DNA of 64,000 nucleotides from Tetrapyrgos nigripes (taxonomy: Eukaryota > Basidiomycota > Agaricomycetes > Agaricales > Campanellaceae), in assembly GCA_013368315.1 (NCBI GenBank), contig JAACJM010000285.1:1-64000 (forward strand). The letters are read 5' to 3'. The notes beneath the pieces are model-generated. The model was not told the DNA's origin and did no database searches. It worked only from the letters and a program-made list of their open reading frames with translations. Positions 20,775 through 32,271 of this stretch are shown piece after piece. Numbering within the stretch: position 1 is the stretch's first letter; each line of letters begins with the position of its first letter. The position numbers and the translations under genes were made by a program.

Positions 20775-23699
20775 AAAGATATTGCTTGAGAAGCGTAACT
20801 TCCATAGATTGCAACTCCTCATCCCCGAACCGACTATGCCAACTAGTCTGATAAATGTTAATCAGACTGAGGGTTATCCGGAGGAATGAGATATCAGTGT
20901 TCTGTGTGGAGGAGGTTTTGTCCGAGTCGTCGAGAATCTTCCAGAGTTCCGAAAGGGCCGATGGGCTGAAGATTTGGAAAAGTAGTGAAAAGAGGAAGGC
21001 TGCTTCGCAAGTCAGCGATTCAGGTGTTGTTTCATGACGTATGTTCTGTATAACGCATTCTCCCACTAGACGCCTAGAATCGGGTTGATTTATGAAATGC
21101 CTGATCCAGCCTGAGTCGTGAGGCAGTGGCTTCGCAACAGTCTCCTTTGCCCTTCGACTGAAGTATCGCAGAAAGAGGTTTCTGCCCCAAATAGCAGGAT
21201 CAAGATTCGACTGAGCGTCTTTGATAGAAAAGAAGAGCTGCATGTATTTTTCCATCCATAAATCAACCTTGTTGTCGATGGCAGTCGACTGGTCCAACAA
21301 CCATCTTGACAAGGTCTCCAATGGAAATATGTAGTTATCTCCAAGCTCCATTGGCAGGTCAACCAAATAGAGAGATGGATGAGGGGGACAGATAATGTCC
21401 CATATGTGTTCAAAGTCATGAGGAAGCTCAGAAATGCTGGTCTGGTTACTCCGATGCTCCCGAGTCAAAACCTGCTGGAGATATTCAAAGAGAATAGTTG
21501 AGCGTGTAACATCCCATGTGTCATCCTGCTTGAGTTTATCAAGGGCGGCTTCAAGTTCTTCTGGCACTGCTGTTGAGCATTCTACAGACATTCCCCATTT
21601 CTTCAGGGCTTCCCCAGCCACTTTGAGGGTCCTGGGAAGTTTATGATAGTCGATGAAGGTGTGAAGTGGAGTGTAACTGTTCAAGATGCCCTTATTCATC
21701 CTACTTTCATCAAGACTTTCCCATATCTTGTTCAGGTGTGAGATCTGTGCCTGCAATGCACTTGCTGGAATGTTCTGGCCATTTGCTTTTTTCATCTCAT
21801 CCAGAATCCTTGAAATCAAGGCTACCACATCCCAAATACAGGACATCCATCTGAAACGCAGTAGGGCAAGGGTGGATGACAAGGACTTGTGATCCCCTGA
21901 TAACCCTGCAATGTACAGGAGCAAGTCCTCTGTGAAAGTGAGGTGTGTCTGAACATGTTGTTCATTGAGCATCTGGCTCTTGTTGGTGGCCTGGCGAGGA
22001 GTAGTAACCAACATGTACATTAGAGTGTACACTAGAGAGTAAACTGGCAGCATGCTGCCTTGACCATGGAGCAGGGAGTTCTTCGAGGAGTTCTTTGGGG
22101 AGTCCTTTGGGGAGTGCTTCAGGGAGTCCTGCGGAACAACCTGAGATCTCTTCAGGTACTGGGTAATACGAGATATGATGTTAAGCTCTGGATCATCTGT
22201 CGTTATAAGAGGCATTATCAGGTCCACGTTTGCTCTCCGAATGCAGTCATAATAGGGAAATTTTGGATTGTCATAGTATAAAACGTCCTGAATGGCCTCT
22301 ATCATGGGCAGAAGCTCGCCATCGTCCGTCAACGACTGCATAGTGAAGACGAGGGCCCGCTTGTCACGTTCAGACGTTCCCTGCAATGACTTTTCCAGCA
22401 GCCCTTCCGTCAAGGTCTCATCTTGGCGATAGAGGCCATGCTTGCGAGTTAGAAAGCCGCCAAAAGCATTCCCAAGCCGCCAGAGAGCACCTGAAAGTGG
22501 CATGCGGTAAGGAGCGTCGAGCCAGACCAATGGAATCACTGTAACCGTTGTGTAGATGACGAGGAAAACGCTCAGGATGCCTATCATTATGTATGTGATA
22601 ATGCGATTAACTGGAGAGAGGAAGGCGACCAAACCCCCAAAGAATAGGAAGAGGGAGAGGTGGAGAAGGAAGGGGATGATGTCGACGAATGAGTCCATGC
22701 CGAAGTCATGCAGGCCAAAGTACATGTACGCAAAGACTCTGGCTTGACGGATAGGGGATGGCCTCAAATTCGTCTTATGGATGAAATCTCGGGTCCACTG
22801 CTGCACGAATATAGCTAGCAGCGAACAGGTGAGGGCTAGCACCAACGAGAGGAACCATAGGACATTGCATATGATGGCTGACACAGGAGTTTCAAAACTG
22901 GGTAGTTCAGATGGTGGAACGGTCGAGTTGGATAATTGTTGGGATATTTTGGATAGGAGAAAGACGGTATCCTGAGCAGGATCAGACTGAAGAGTCTTGT
23001 AGCTCTCAATAAGAAAGGCTGTGGCGCTGGCAGAGTACAGGGCAGACTTATAGCCAGCACAGTCAGCGTCCGCCCACACTGCTGATAAGGATCGACTCAC
23101 AAAGATCACCATTCCTTCCATGTCCCCCTTCCATCCTTCAACCAAAGCTTTATCATAACGTTCCACTTCTCTGATATAGATGCTCCACATTTTAGCACAT
23201 GCTTGATCATCTGCAGTGGGCTGGAACGGTTCTGGGCAGTCAAAATACATGAATATGTCTGAAAAGTGTTGATATACGGAAGGCGACGTACTTTGGGACG
23301 GCTTCTTGTCGTTGTCCGGACCAGGGGGAGGAAGAGGAGGGGCAAGAAAGGGATTGGCAAAGGGATTGGCAAAGGTAAGATCGGGAGTGCCAGGAGGGGA
23401 ATGATTGGCAGAAAAACCATTTTCCATGTTGTTCATAGCATGGGCCTCCCCAGGTGCCCTCGAGGATCGCGGTGATTTAAAAACTTGAATAGAATGAGAA
23501 TCCAGAGACATGAAACACTGCAGCACATACGCACCCTTCGTCAGCCAGTTGAAGTTGAAGTGCATCGCCAAAGGTCAAGTCTCGTCTGCAGGATGATTGG
23601 GAGGAGAAAGAGCGAACACGGGTACGTTGGCACGTTGACTTTGCAGATAAAAATACTCTCAACTTAGGCCGAATGGTTGAAGCTGTATGCAGGAGAATC

Positions 23700-25128
23700 T
23701 GGCTCATTCGTATTCTTCAATCATCCAAGAGGTGACTTACATCCTCCTTGTCTTCTGAGAGTGAGAGCAAGAGCTGGCTTACATTTCCCTTCAAGAGTAA
23801 GAGGAAACAAGACGTTGTTGAAAGAGACGAAGGAAATGGCCTCCGTCTCTCTGTGGTTATACGTTTAATAAGAATGTGTCCCCCTTCAATCGTTGCCCTT
23901 CCCCCTTGAATCGTTACCCGAATACGAATACTAACCCACCTTCCAATACAGTTCCTCTACACAGCAGATCAACACCTACGCTAAACGTTGGGAGGCTCTC
24001 GTCGATTCTGCTTTCCCAACCAACGACTCCCCATCCAACCCACTCAACATCGACACCATCCAAATAATCTCCTGGAACGACTACGGCGAATCACATTATA
24101 TAGGTCCTATCAAGGGGGCTCAGCCTACAGAGAGTGAGGCTTGGACGAGCTTGGGGAGGGGGGATGGGGCATGTTGGTTAGTATTCTTTCACACCCACTC
24201 TACCTACCTTTCTTTGACCCATATTCTTATGAACACTGAATGCTAACAATGTCTCTTTTGTCTTCCCCTTCCTTCTGTTATCCTTCTAGCCTGGTTCCCT
24301 CTAACATTCTACTACACCTCTGCGTTTAAAAACGGTGGACAGTATCCCGACGAAAAGTTGGTTATATGGTCAAGAACACATTCTGTTCAGGCTCAAGTAG
24401 GTGACCCGGTGGGGGAAGTGACGGGGAGGGAATTGGTGAGTGTTTTAGTCCTTTTTTTTTTTGACGCTTTTTCGATTGTTTTTTTGTTTTTGTTTCATTG
24501 ACTACGAAAGCTAATCTATATACTTATGCGTGCGTGGATTAGGTCGAAGACACCGTCTGGGCCATCACACTGTTGGCTGACCCCGCGAATGTGACGTTTG
24601 AGGTGTATGCTTATACAGATACACCTTCCTCGTCCAACGATATCATCTCCTCCCGAACGTTCTCGGTACAAGCTGGACTGACTAAACTTGCTATGCCGAT
24701 TGGGTTTCTCGATGGGGATGGGGATGGGGGGGGTACAGAGTTTGAGTGTTCGAGGGTTGCGAGGTCTGCGTCTGCTTCGCGTTCAGGTTTGGTTTCGGAG
24801 TCCCAAGACAAGGACCAAGACAAAGACACCCAACAGAACCAGGATACAACAGACACAGATACGGATACAGCCATAAACACAGACACGCTGGTAATGCAAC
24901 TAGACACTGGCAATCCCAACCCCTCCTCAACTCCGATTCCGACCCCAACTCCAACCCCAACATGAACGCAGGAAACGGACAGGGAGACGGACAGGGACAA
25001 GGCGCGAGTCCAAGCCTATCCCCCTTGGTATTTGTCAAGAGTCCAGAGAAGTATAATCATGACGCTCGGGCTGGGTGTGTTAGTTCTTCGGGGGGGGGAG
25101 GGGGGGGTATTAGGGTGTCGAGGGGATG
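23700..25128 (+). pseudogene. 5'-truncated GH71 fragment, unit B
   Basis: Same breakpoint next to the DUF6535 5' end as in unit A; homology starts near 23728 (CCAAGAGGTG). Exons: Ser-rich linker, about 23951-24175 with SWNDYGESHYIGP, about 24290-24436, and a C-terminal module from about 24541. Its last exon keeps VWAITLLADPANVTFEVYAYT, SRTFSVQAGLTKL and VFVKSPEKYNHDA. The module carries a long Asp/Thr/Gln repeat (DKDQDKDTQQNQD). Lesions include a lost GGMGHA block near 24150 and frame offsets in the last exon. No signal peptide or catalytic N-terminal half is present. Confidence 0.85.
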
Positions 25129-25857
25129 ATGATGATATGGATGGGGGCATGTGGATGTGGATGTGGTGTGGATGATGGCCCGGATGTAGATGTAGCAGCG
25201 GTACTGCCTTGTCTGGTCTGGTCTTCGTCTCACTGTCCGTCTTCCATGTTCCCCTCGGCCGTCTTTGTCGTTCCTTTTCCTTGATGTCGATGTCATGTAT
25301 TTTTAGGATTCTTCACAATGGTTTGTAGCACTAGCATTGGATTGTATGTAGTATAGTAAACAGTAATAAAATATAGCGCTAGCCGCCGTAGCGTAGTGTA
25401 GTTTGAGTTGGATGTCTACACCGATATACCTGATGATTCCTTAAAGTCCTTAAAGTTTCTCAGCCTATTTATCTGTCTAGTATCTCTAGTATCTTCCTCT
25501 TGAGTCTCCCTCCAACACGACGCGATGCACCATCGTCTGTGTCTGTCGCTGGAAGGAAAGACGTTGCGGCATCTCTTGTTGGAGCACTCTTTCGTGTCCA
25601 TGGTCGAGTCGTCGACCGACGCCTACATAGGTTTGGCTCAAGAAATGGAAATGGAAACCTTACTCGTAAGTACTCGTTACGACTCAAATATTTTATATCC
25701 GTCTTCAAAGTCTAATCTGTATCATGAATTCCATCCTTCCAGCCTTGATACTTATGCACTTATGTTCCATCCTTTCTGACCTGCTCATTATTGGTCGTCC
25801 TCGTCACCGTTCTGTCCGTAATTCGTCAACAAAGTTGACGATACGTGATACATATAC
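25129..25857. other. Intergenic region between truncated GH71 and gene X, unit B
   Basis: No supported gene. It contains a GATGTG-rich run near 25140-25190 and a T-rich segment. The block near 25470-25710 is shared with units A and C but not D; it has a GTAAGT near 25668 and no recognisable domain. Confidence 0.5.
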
Positions 25858-27820
25858 ATGATACATCTTCCTCCTGTATCCGTTCAGCATACGTGTACAC
25901 GCTACAATAGCCTCTCGCTTTTCTCTTCCCTCTTCAGACTCTTCAGATACCAGCTCTGCCTACGCCATCGAACTCGACTCAGACCTTCTCACTCCCCAAC
26001 CACTCCCTCCTTCCGGTCTCGCTACATACATCTCTCCCCTCCTCCCCGCCGACTCCGTGGATCACAACCTCATCTACGTATCCGGTAACACCGACGTTTG
26101 ATTATGGGGTGATTACTACTGGGAATCAGACGACTTTACGTGGTAAAAATATCGTCGTAGATGATATGGATGTGTACTCTGACGATCCATCTGGTACTGG
26201 GAATGGTGGAACCGGTGGACTCGGCCATGTGTTACAGTACAAAGGCAACTGGGGCGTGTTGAGTCCAGAGACGTTCGTGCTGGATAACCAAACGCCGGTA
26301 CAGTCGTATATGAATACGACTCATTGAGCTTGGGGGTTTGGTTCGGATTCGGTGAAGATTTCGTTTGCAGGTTAGTCTCTTATGTTATGATTCTTTTATT
26401 AAGCGCACAGAATTCACCGTTCCTTTACTCTTTTACTCTTCTAGGAACGTCGATCTCCTTGTATCGCACAATCCCCAGTTCCTCATCCACCGCTTCTTCT
26501 ACTAGCTCTATCAACGACGGCAACATAACCCTCTCCTACACTCTCGACTCCAATTCTCCCATCAACCTAACCCTTCCTCTTAGATCCAACTCTGACACTC
26601 CTATCCCACTTTCTAAATTCCTGGAATTGGAGTTTAACCCTATGTACTCAGAGCAGAAGGTCAATGGGACGATACACACGTTGGAGGTTATGATTGCAGA
26701 GATTCGGTATATAGGGGATGACACGTCCGAGGGGGCATCTGGGTCTGGGTCTGGGGTAGACTCAGCAAGTGGATCTTCATCGACGCCTACTGGATCTTGA
26801 TCTTCTCTGGCTGCGTCTCCTACTCCTACTGTCGATTCCGGGTCTTCTTCCCCAGCCGTTGTTACTACATATACGGCTGATGCCTCTTCTCCCTCGTCCT
26901 CGTCGTCATATTACTTCGTCGGTACCCAAATCGAAGGCCAATCATCCGACCCCAATACCAACTCCAACTCCAACTCCAAACAATTCACAGACCCAAAACA
27001 ACTAGGCGGCACTCAAACCCATACTCCAGGTTTCGGTCTCGATTTCATCACTTGCCAAGCAGCCTATGATGACATCGCTTCCATACCTCTGTTCAATGCA
27101 AGGTCGAAGGCCCGAGTTCGGGTTTAACTTCCGGATCCCTGGGAGCTACAAATCCAGCTGTCGTCGGCTGGGTGTTGGGTAGTGTAGGATTACTATTACT
27201 CGTATTGGGAACGGTGGTGTATGGGCGTAAAAGGAACGCGATGAGGAAGAGGAAGGCTCCAAGTTTTGCACAGGCGCAGACGCAGACGCACAAAAAGTCT
27301 GTCTCTTCGGAGAAGGACAAGGAATATGGCACGCTGAGAACGCTTGCTGGAAGGAGTCGGAAGGACAACTTGAAGGCGAATTTGAGTTTGTATTGTAAAG
27401 GACGGGGAAGTGCTTCTGGGAAGATAGAGTCACCGTTACCTTTGGTACTTGGAAGTTCTGGAGGAGTAGCAGAGGAATTTGAAAAGGTCAACCCCTCGTA
27501 CACGTTGCAGACCCAATGGCTTACGGGGAATCGCATCTGGCACTGGCACTAGAATCGGATATGAACATGGACATGGACAAGGACAGTTTCGCGGACTCTC
27601 ACTCATCAGCGTACACACTCCCGTTCATCGAGTGAATTTCGGTGACGAAAACGCTAGAGCGATTTCCTTACCCACTATCACTATGGCAAGGACCCCAAGC
27701 GACGTTAGGAGGAATAGACGTCAGAATAGCAATGACAATGCCAATGCCAACTCTGTTTCAGATGATGAAGGCTTGGATTCCGATATTGATTCCTTCACTA
27801 TTGTTTGGGATGGTGACTAG
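25858..27820 (+). pseudogene. Gene X, longest copy: predicted type-I membrane protein with cytoplasmic tail
   Basis: The extracellular part reads VVDDMDVYSDDP, LQYKGNWG, NTTH then AWGFGSDSVKISFAG. After an intron (donor about 26371) it continues TSISLYRTIPSSSS and LSYTLDSNSPINLTL. This pattern is typical of agaricomycete cell-surface proteins ending in one membrane anchor; that is my impression, unconfirmed. A Ser/Thr/Pro-rich stalk follows, then a membrane segment VVGWVLGSVGLLLLVLGTVVYG (about 27160-27225). The basic stop-transfer RKRNAMRKRK and a Ser/Lys-rich tail come next, with a candidate end SFTIVWDGD at about 27820. Lesions: TGA at 26325-26327 where A and C read TGG, TGA at 26798-26800, and later frame offsets. 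This is the only unit with the 3' half. Confidence 0.7.
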
Positions 27821-27922
27821 ATGAAATATTTGCACTGACTCTACTCTCTTTGCTATGTAGACATTGGGATGGTGACTAGATGAAATATTTGCACTGACTC
27901 TACTCTCTTTGCTATGTAGACA
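27805..27922 (+). repeat. 59-bp tandem duplication at the end of gene X
   Basis: Two apparently perfect direct copies with period 59, each starting TTGGGATGGTGACTAG and ending TGTAGACA. The duplication spans the candidate X stop codon. Confidence 0.9.
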
Positions 27923-27924
27923 TT

Positions 27925-29029
27925 CCGGATTGCCTGAGATTTCAGATGAGGAATACGAGGAGTTTCTCACTGACTCAAGATCGTCGTGCCCTAGAGGAAG
28001 TCTTGTCCCTAACGAATACACTCCCTGATCGGGTCCCGGAAAAACCGTCAACACTTCTCCTTTCCAACGACGATTTCGAGCAGGTATCGGTGGACTCTTT
28101 GGGGTTGCATTGCGTGCAAAGCATGAGACATTTCATGCAGTTCACGCTATTCGTACCCGCGGCAGAGTCATACCTGCATCATCTCCACCCAATCCAGGGG
28201 AAAGCCTTCGAAAACAAATCACACGCCGGGCATTCTACGATGAAATGAAGTTATCAGAGGACCGAGGGGTCACCACAGGGCATGGGAGACGTATCCGCTG
28301 GCAGGAGAAGCAGACACTCACCGGTAATGCTGCCAACGCTGCTACAGTTGCGACGACAACAGCGAATAAGGTGAGTTGGGTGGGCTCTTTGCTGCATATC
28401 GGCTTGTTCTGAATCATTCTGCGTTAGGCTTCATCCAAACGAAAACGGATATTTCTTCAATACCAAGTCCCGTTGTACCAGGATGGCGTTGACACTGCGA
28501 GGGTCACTCAAATCCATCCTCTTCGTATTGGCTCTTTTCGACTGATAGCGGTATACTATACCTTGGCCAAGGTGAGCCTTCTATCTTACACATATATTAT
28601 TCTACTAACGGCACATGCAGTGCTCATCATGTACTCAAAAGGCGGCGGTAAAAGTGGAAATATGCTGCAGTGACTGAGGCAGCAAACATCGCTGCATTGT
28701 TTCTCCCATCGCTGTACAGGTTTTTGAATTCCATAGTCGCTCTTTATTCAACATCAATCCTCTTTTCATGCACCCCTTCGGAACAAGCTTTTGCAGTTGT
28801 TCCATCCGAAGCCTTCCTTCTTCAACTCAAGTATCCGGCGCAGATATTACGAGTTCACGTTTACAAGGCAGCGCAGCAACCATACATGTGCACAGTGCAG
28901 ACGGCAGAAGATATGGCGGCCTATCAAGCTCTGTCTTCTCAAAACTCATGGACGAGATTGGTGCCTGCTATGAAGGCTTTCCGCAGCCGGAAGGAGCAGG
29001 AGGTTGAGGTTGACATTGACGATGATTGA
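27925..29029 (+). pseudogene. Unidentified multi-exon gene, broken, unit B only
   Basis: A plus-strand frame begins with EISDEEYEEFLTDSRSS, hits a TGA near 28026, and continues in the same frame through RRFRAGIGGLFGVALRAKHE and GRRIRWQEKQTLTG to a donor (GTGAGT) at about 28371. The next exon (about 28429-28570) reads KRKRIFLQYQVPLYQDGVD. Later pieces read LKYPAQILRVHVYKAAQQ and end with the acidic EQEVEVDIDDD before a stop near 29027. Splice sites are plausible and codon use looks coding. I do not recognise the family. The charged, Ser-rich start directly after gene X could also be a continuation of the X cytoplasmic tail. Confidence 0.45.
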
Positions 29030-29131
29030 TTAATGTATTTCATTTGTTGCGTACGTAGTACAGCTTAATACTCAAAAAAGAAGTGTTTTTTCCGCCTCTG
29101 TAACTCTACAGGAAGCTCGAGTCTGCGTGTC

Positions 29132-29472
29132 TCAGGCTCGTATAAAAACCGGCCCCAGACCCCGATTTTGGTAGGAGGACCTATCCTCTAACTGCGAGAC
29201 GGCGCTCGATTCATCTCCATCTCCTCCCGTTCCATTAGCCGCACCAGATGAAGGGGAATCCGGAAAGAAACTCCTATACTCAGCTCGAACTTGGTCCAAC
29301 TCGTCCGCTTTGGCGAGTTGGTTATTCCCCTCGGGGAACAATCTCCCAATTGCAGGGAACAATTTCGCACGTTGTTCTTTAGAGAGCTCGATGTTGAAAG
29401 AGTTGATGGTGATGTTGACTGTACGACGGTCTGATTCGAAAGAGAGGATGCGTTGGATGACGTCAGCGACAG
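29132..29472 (-). pseudogene. V-ATPase V0 subunit d (VMA6 family) fragment, unit B
   Basis: The minus strand reads EKAVADVIQRILSFESD, RRTVNITINSF, ELSKEQRAKLFPAIGRLFPEG and LAKADELDQVRAEYRSFF. This matches the C-terminal half of V-ATPase subunit d, which couples the V1 and V0 sectors on vacuolar membranes; the family has FEADRR..ITINS, ELSKEDRAKLFP and GRLYPEG. About 110 codons remain, ending in SQLEDRSSYQ, where the family has an EDRFF motif, followed by unrelated sequence. It directly abuts the GH71-2 first exon at CTCTAAATATG. Shorter remnants sit in units A and C. It is a fragment; the functional gene must lie elsewhere. Confidence 0.85.
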
Positions 29473-31849
29473 CTTTCTCTAAATATGTTGTCGTTCATCA
29501 TACGGTTGGTAACAGTTTTCCTTACTCTATTCAAGGTCAGTCCGGGTCTTTTTTCCTTATGTCCTCCTAACCCCCCTTGCAGACTGGTCAGACGACATCT
29601 CCCTAGCCTCTAAACATAACATCGACGACTTCGCTCTCAACATTGGCTCAGAGGGGCCCATGGCAGCCCGACCGCGTCGCCGATGCATACCAAGCCGCTC
29701 TTCAATCCGGGTTGGATTTTATCCTTAGATATGTCCTCCTTCCTTGTGCTTCTCCTACCGATGCACAAGCTTTACGCTCTCTCGTTCTCAAATTCGCCGG
29801 TCATCCTAATCAACTGAGGTATTCAAAAACCTCTCCGGATCCACTTCCACTCGTATCAACCTTTTCGGCGGAAGCTTGTACGTTTGGACAAGATTCTCCA
29901 TTGAACGGGTAGAGTAGTCAGTTCACTCAACATGATGAGTTGAAGGGAAAGATTACTTTTGTCCCTTCGTTTTTTATGGATCCGAATTCGTTTAACGAGT
30001 TTGTTAACGGGGGGGAGTTATGAATGGGGATTTTAATGTGCGTACCAATCATTTCTTTCTTTATCGTTATGCTAATGCTTCATGTTTACAGTGGAACGGA
30101 GCCTGGCCAGTCGAATTAACAACCGCCTCCCAAGGGTCTTCGGATACCTCTTTCGTCGGCTCTTACGGATTTACTTGGCTTATCTGGGTCTACCTCTGCA
30201 CCGGACGCGACGAATATTATTCCTCATCTATCTACCTTCCTCGGAGGGTCTTCCAGCGATGCCAGCTCTCCCAATTCCAACGTCGCTTCCAAACAAACCA
30301 CCGACGCCAACCAACAGACACAAGCGAAAACAATAGCCTCAACCATCTCCTCAGCTCTTCAGCAAATTCACCGGATCCACGGATAGGTATTTGTTTCATG
30401 TCAAGGGGTTGGGGTTGACGGGGGGTTTACCATCCAAGAGGTGGCTTGCGTCGTCTTCGTCTTCGGAGTGTGAGAGCGAGAGTTGGTTTTCGTTTCCCTT
30501 CCAGAGGGGAAACGAAATGTTGAAAGAGACGAAGGTCAAGGAAACAACAAAATATACAACATTTAATAAGAATGTGAGTCCAACCCAGTGTCCCCCCTCA
30601 GTCGTTGCCCTTCCCCCTTGAATCATTACCCGAATACAAATACAAATACTAACCCACCTTGTTTCCTTCTTATACAGTTCTACACAGCAGACCAACACCT
30701 CTACGCTAAACGTTGGGAGGCTCTCGTCAATTCTTGTTTCCCAACCAACGACTCCCCATCCAACCCACTCAGGATCGACATCATCCAAATAATCTCCTGG
30801 AACGACTATGGCGAATCACATTATATAGGTCCTATCAAGGGGGCTCAGCCTACGGGGAGTGAGGCTTGGACGGGGGGTATGGGGCATGCTGGTGAGTCGG
30901 GGTGTTTTCTTCTTTCTCGCCTACCCACCCTACCCTTCTTATCTTTAACTCTTTGACTCTTACTCTTACTCTTACGCATACTAAATGCTAAATGCTAACA
31001 ATCTTTCTTTCTTCCCCTTCTATATCTAGCCTGGCTCCCACTTACATCCTACTACGCTTCTGCATTCAAAAACGGTGCACAATTCCCGGCTATTTCGAAA
31101 GATGGAGACGGGGAGAAGATGATTATGGATTATGTGGTCAAGAACACATTCTGCTCAGGCTCAAGTAGGTGACCCGGTGGGGGAAGTGACGGGGAAAGAG
31201 TTGGTGAGTGTTCGAGTTTTTTTTTGTTTTGGTCTAGTGTCCTTTCTGTTTTGTCGTTCTTGTTCTACGACCCGGCGAGAGAGAACTGGTTACTGATGCC
31301 CCCTTATAACGACAGATCGAAGACACCGTCTGGGCCATCACACTTTTGGCTGAGCCTGCGAATGTGACGTTTGAGGTGTATGCTCATACACCTTCCTTGT
31401 CTTCCTCATCATCATCCAACGCCACCACCACCACTGACGCTGACGTCGATAACAACATCATCTCCTCCCAAACATTCTCCGTCCCAGCTGGATTGAGTAA
31501 ACTTGCTATGCCAATTGGGTTTCCCGACGCCGGTGGGGATGGGGGGATACAGAGTTCGAGTGTTCGAGCGAGAGTTGTTCGGTCTGGGTCTGCTTCGGCT
31601 TCGGCTTCGAGTTCGGAGTCCCAAGATACAACAGACACGCTAGTAATGCAACTAGACGCTGGCAATCCCAACGCAAGCAACTCCAACACGAATACTGGAA
31701 ACGGAGACGCACAGCGACAAGGAGACGGAACTGGAAACGGAGACGGAGACGCACAGACCCTAGCCTCCTTCGTATTCGTCAAGAACCCAGAAAAGTATAA
31801 TTATAACGCTTGGGTTGGGTGTGTTAGTTCTTCGGGGGTGGGGTGTTGA
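29473..31849 (+). pseudogene. GH71 alpha-1,3-glucanase, copy 2, unit B
   Basis: The first exon starts at KYVVVHHTVGNSFPYSIQ without a signal peptide; the upstream sequence is V-ATPase d fragment. GH71 blocks present: VADAYQAALQSGLDF, DAQALRSLVLKFAGH, WNGAWPVELTTASQG, YTADQHLYAKRWEAL, WNDYGESHYIGP and AWLPLTSYYASAF. The final exon is fully open (31316-31849: PANVTFEVYAHT to FVFVKNPEKYNYNAWVGC). Lesions: the shared frameshift after SGLDF, an insertion near 29652 (GAGGGGCCCATGG), a TAG near 29908, a 2-nt loss near 30148, and a stop in KNGAQ-block context near 31120. It shares the C-terminal module layout with copy 1. Confidence 0.88.
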
Positions 31850-32271
31850 TTTGGTTTTATGGTGTTGTGGGGAGGGGGGACGAAGAGTGCTCATGCTCTA
31901 TTGGTAGAGCGAGCTTTCTTTATGAGTTTAATGACGGTCATGACGATGATATGATATGGATGTATATGATGGGATGTACTTACATAGCAGCAGTGCTGCC
32001 TGGTCTGGTCTGGTTATCGTCTCATCGTCCGTCTTTCCGTTCCTTTCCTTCTGCCTTGTCATTCTTTTTTCTCTTGCTCTCTTGGTCCTTTTGTTCAGTG
32101 TCAATGTCAATGTCATGTATTTGTTATTTGTATTTTTAGCATTCTTCACAATGGTTTGTAGCAACTAGCATTGGATTGTATGTACACAGTAAACAGTATA
32201 GAATGTGTAACTGCCGTAGTGCAGTTTAATAGTAGGGGCTTGGATGTCCCCCCACCCATATACTTACATCT
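31850..32271. other. Convergent spacer, unit B/C border
   Basis: Copy of the spacer at 12899-13274: GAT-rich, then T-rich, with no supported gene. It holds the 3' flanks of GH71-2 and DUF6535-C. Confidence 0.6.

Larger units (their letters stand above)
13275..23565 (-). pseudogene. DUF6535 membrane protein, copy B, interrupted only by Copia
   Basis: ATG at 23565-23563. The frame runs uninterrupted to the insertion at 20774 and resumes at 13906 to the stop at 13275. Removing the element plus one 5-bp target copy (13907-20774, 6868 bp) restores one frame of about 1140 codons, in register by coordinate arithmetic. DUF6535 block: MWSIYIREVERYDKALVEGWKG, SASATAFLIESYKTL, then three membrane segments near 22880-22800, 22690-22620 and 22610-22540. 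It includes the 54-nt in-frame candidate intron seen in copy C. The long C-terminal two thirds are helical-looking with no known domain. The protein is truncated after YLSD, losing about the last 210 residues. Function of the family is unknown. Confidence 0.92.
13275..32271. repeat. Tandem array unit B (carries the Copia insertion)
   Basis: Second unit. Without the 6868 bp of Copia plus one target duplication it is about 12.1 kb, shorter than unit C (about 14.3 kb). It lacks the kinase/RhoGEF block present in A, C and D. In its place it keeps the 3' half of gene X, an unidentified broken gene and the longest V-ATPase subunit d fragment. Its DUF6535 coding sequence is also the most divergent of the four: several residues near the kinked region after the third membrane segment differ from A, C and D. 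Confidence 0.9.

Noticed and set aside
29132..29472. A working V-ATPase subunit d gene
   Set aside because: Only part of the protein is present, cut at both ends and abutting a GH71 exon.
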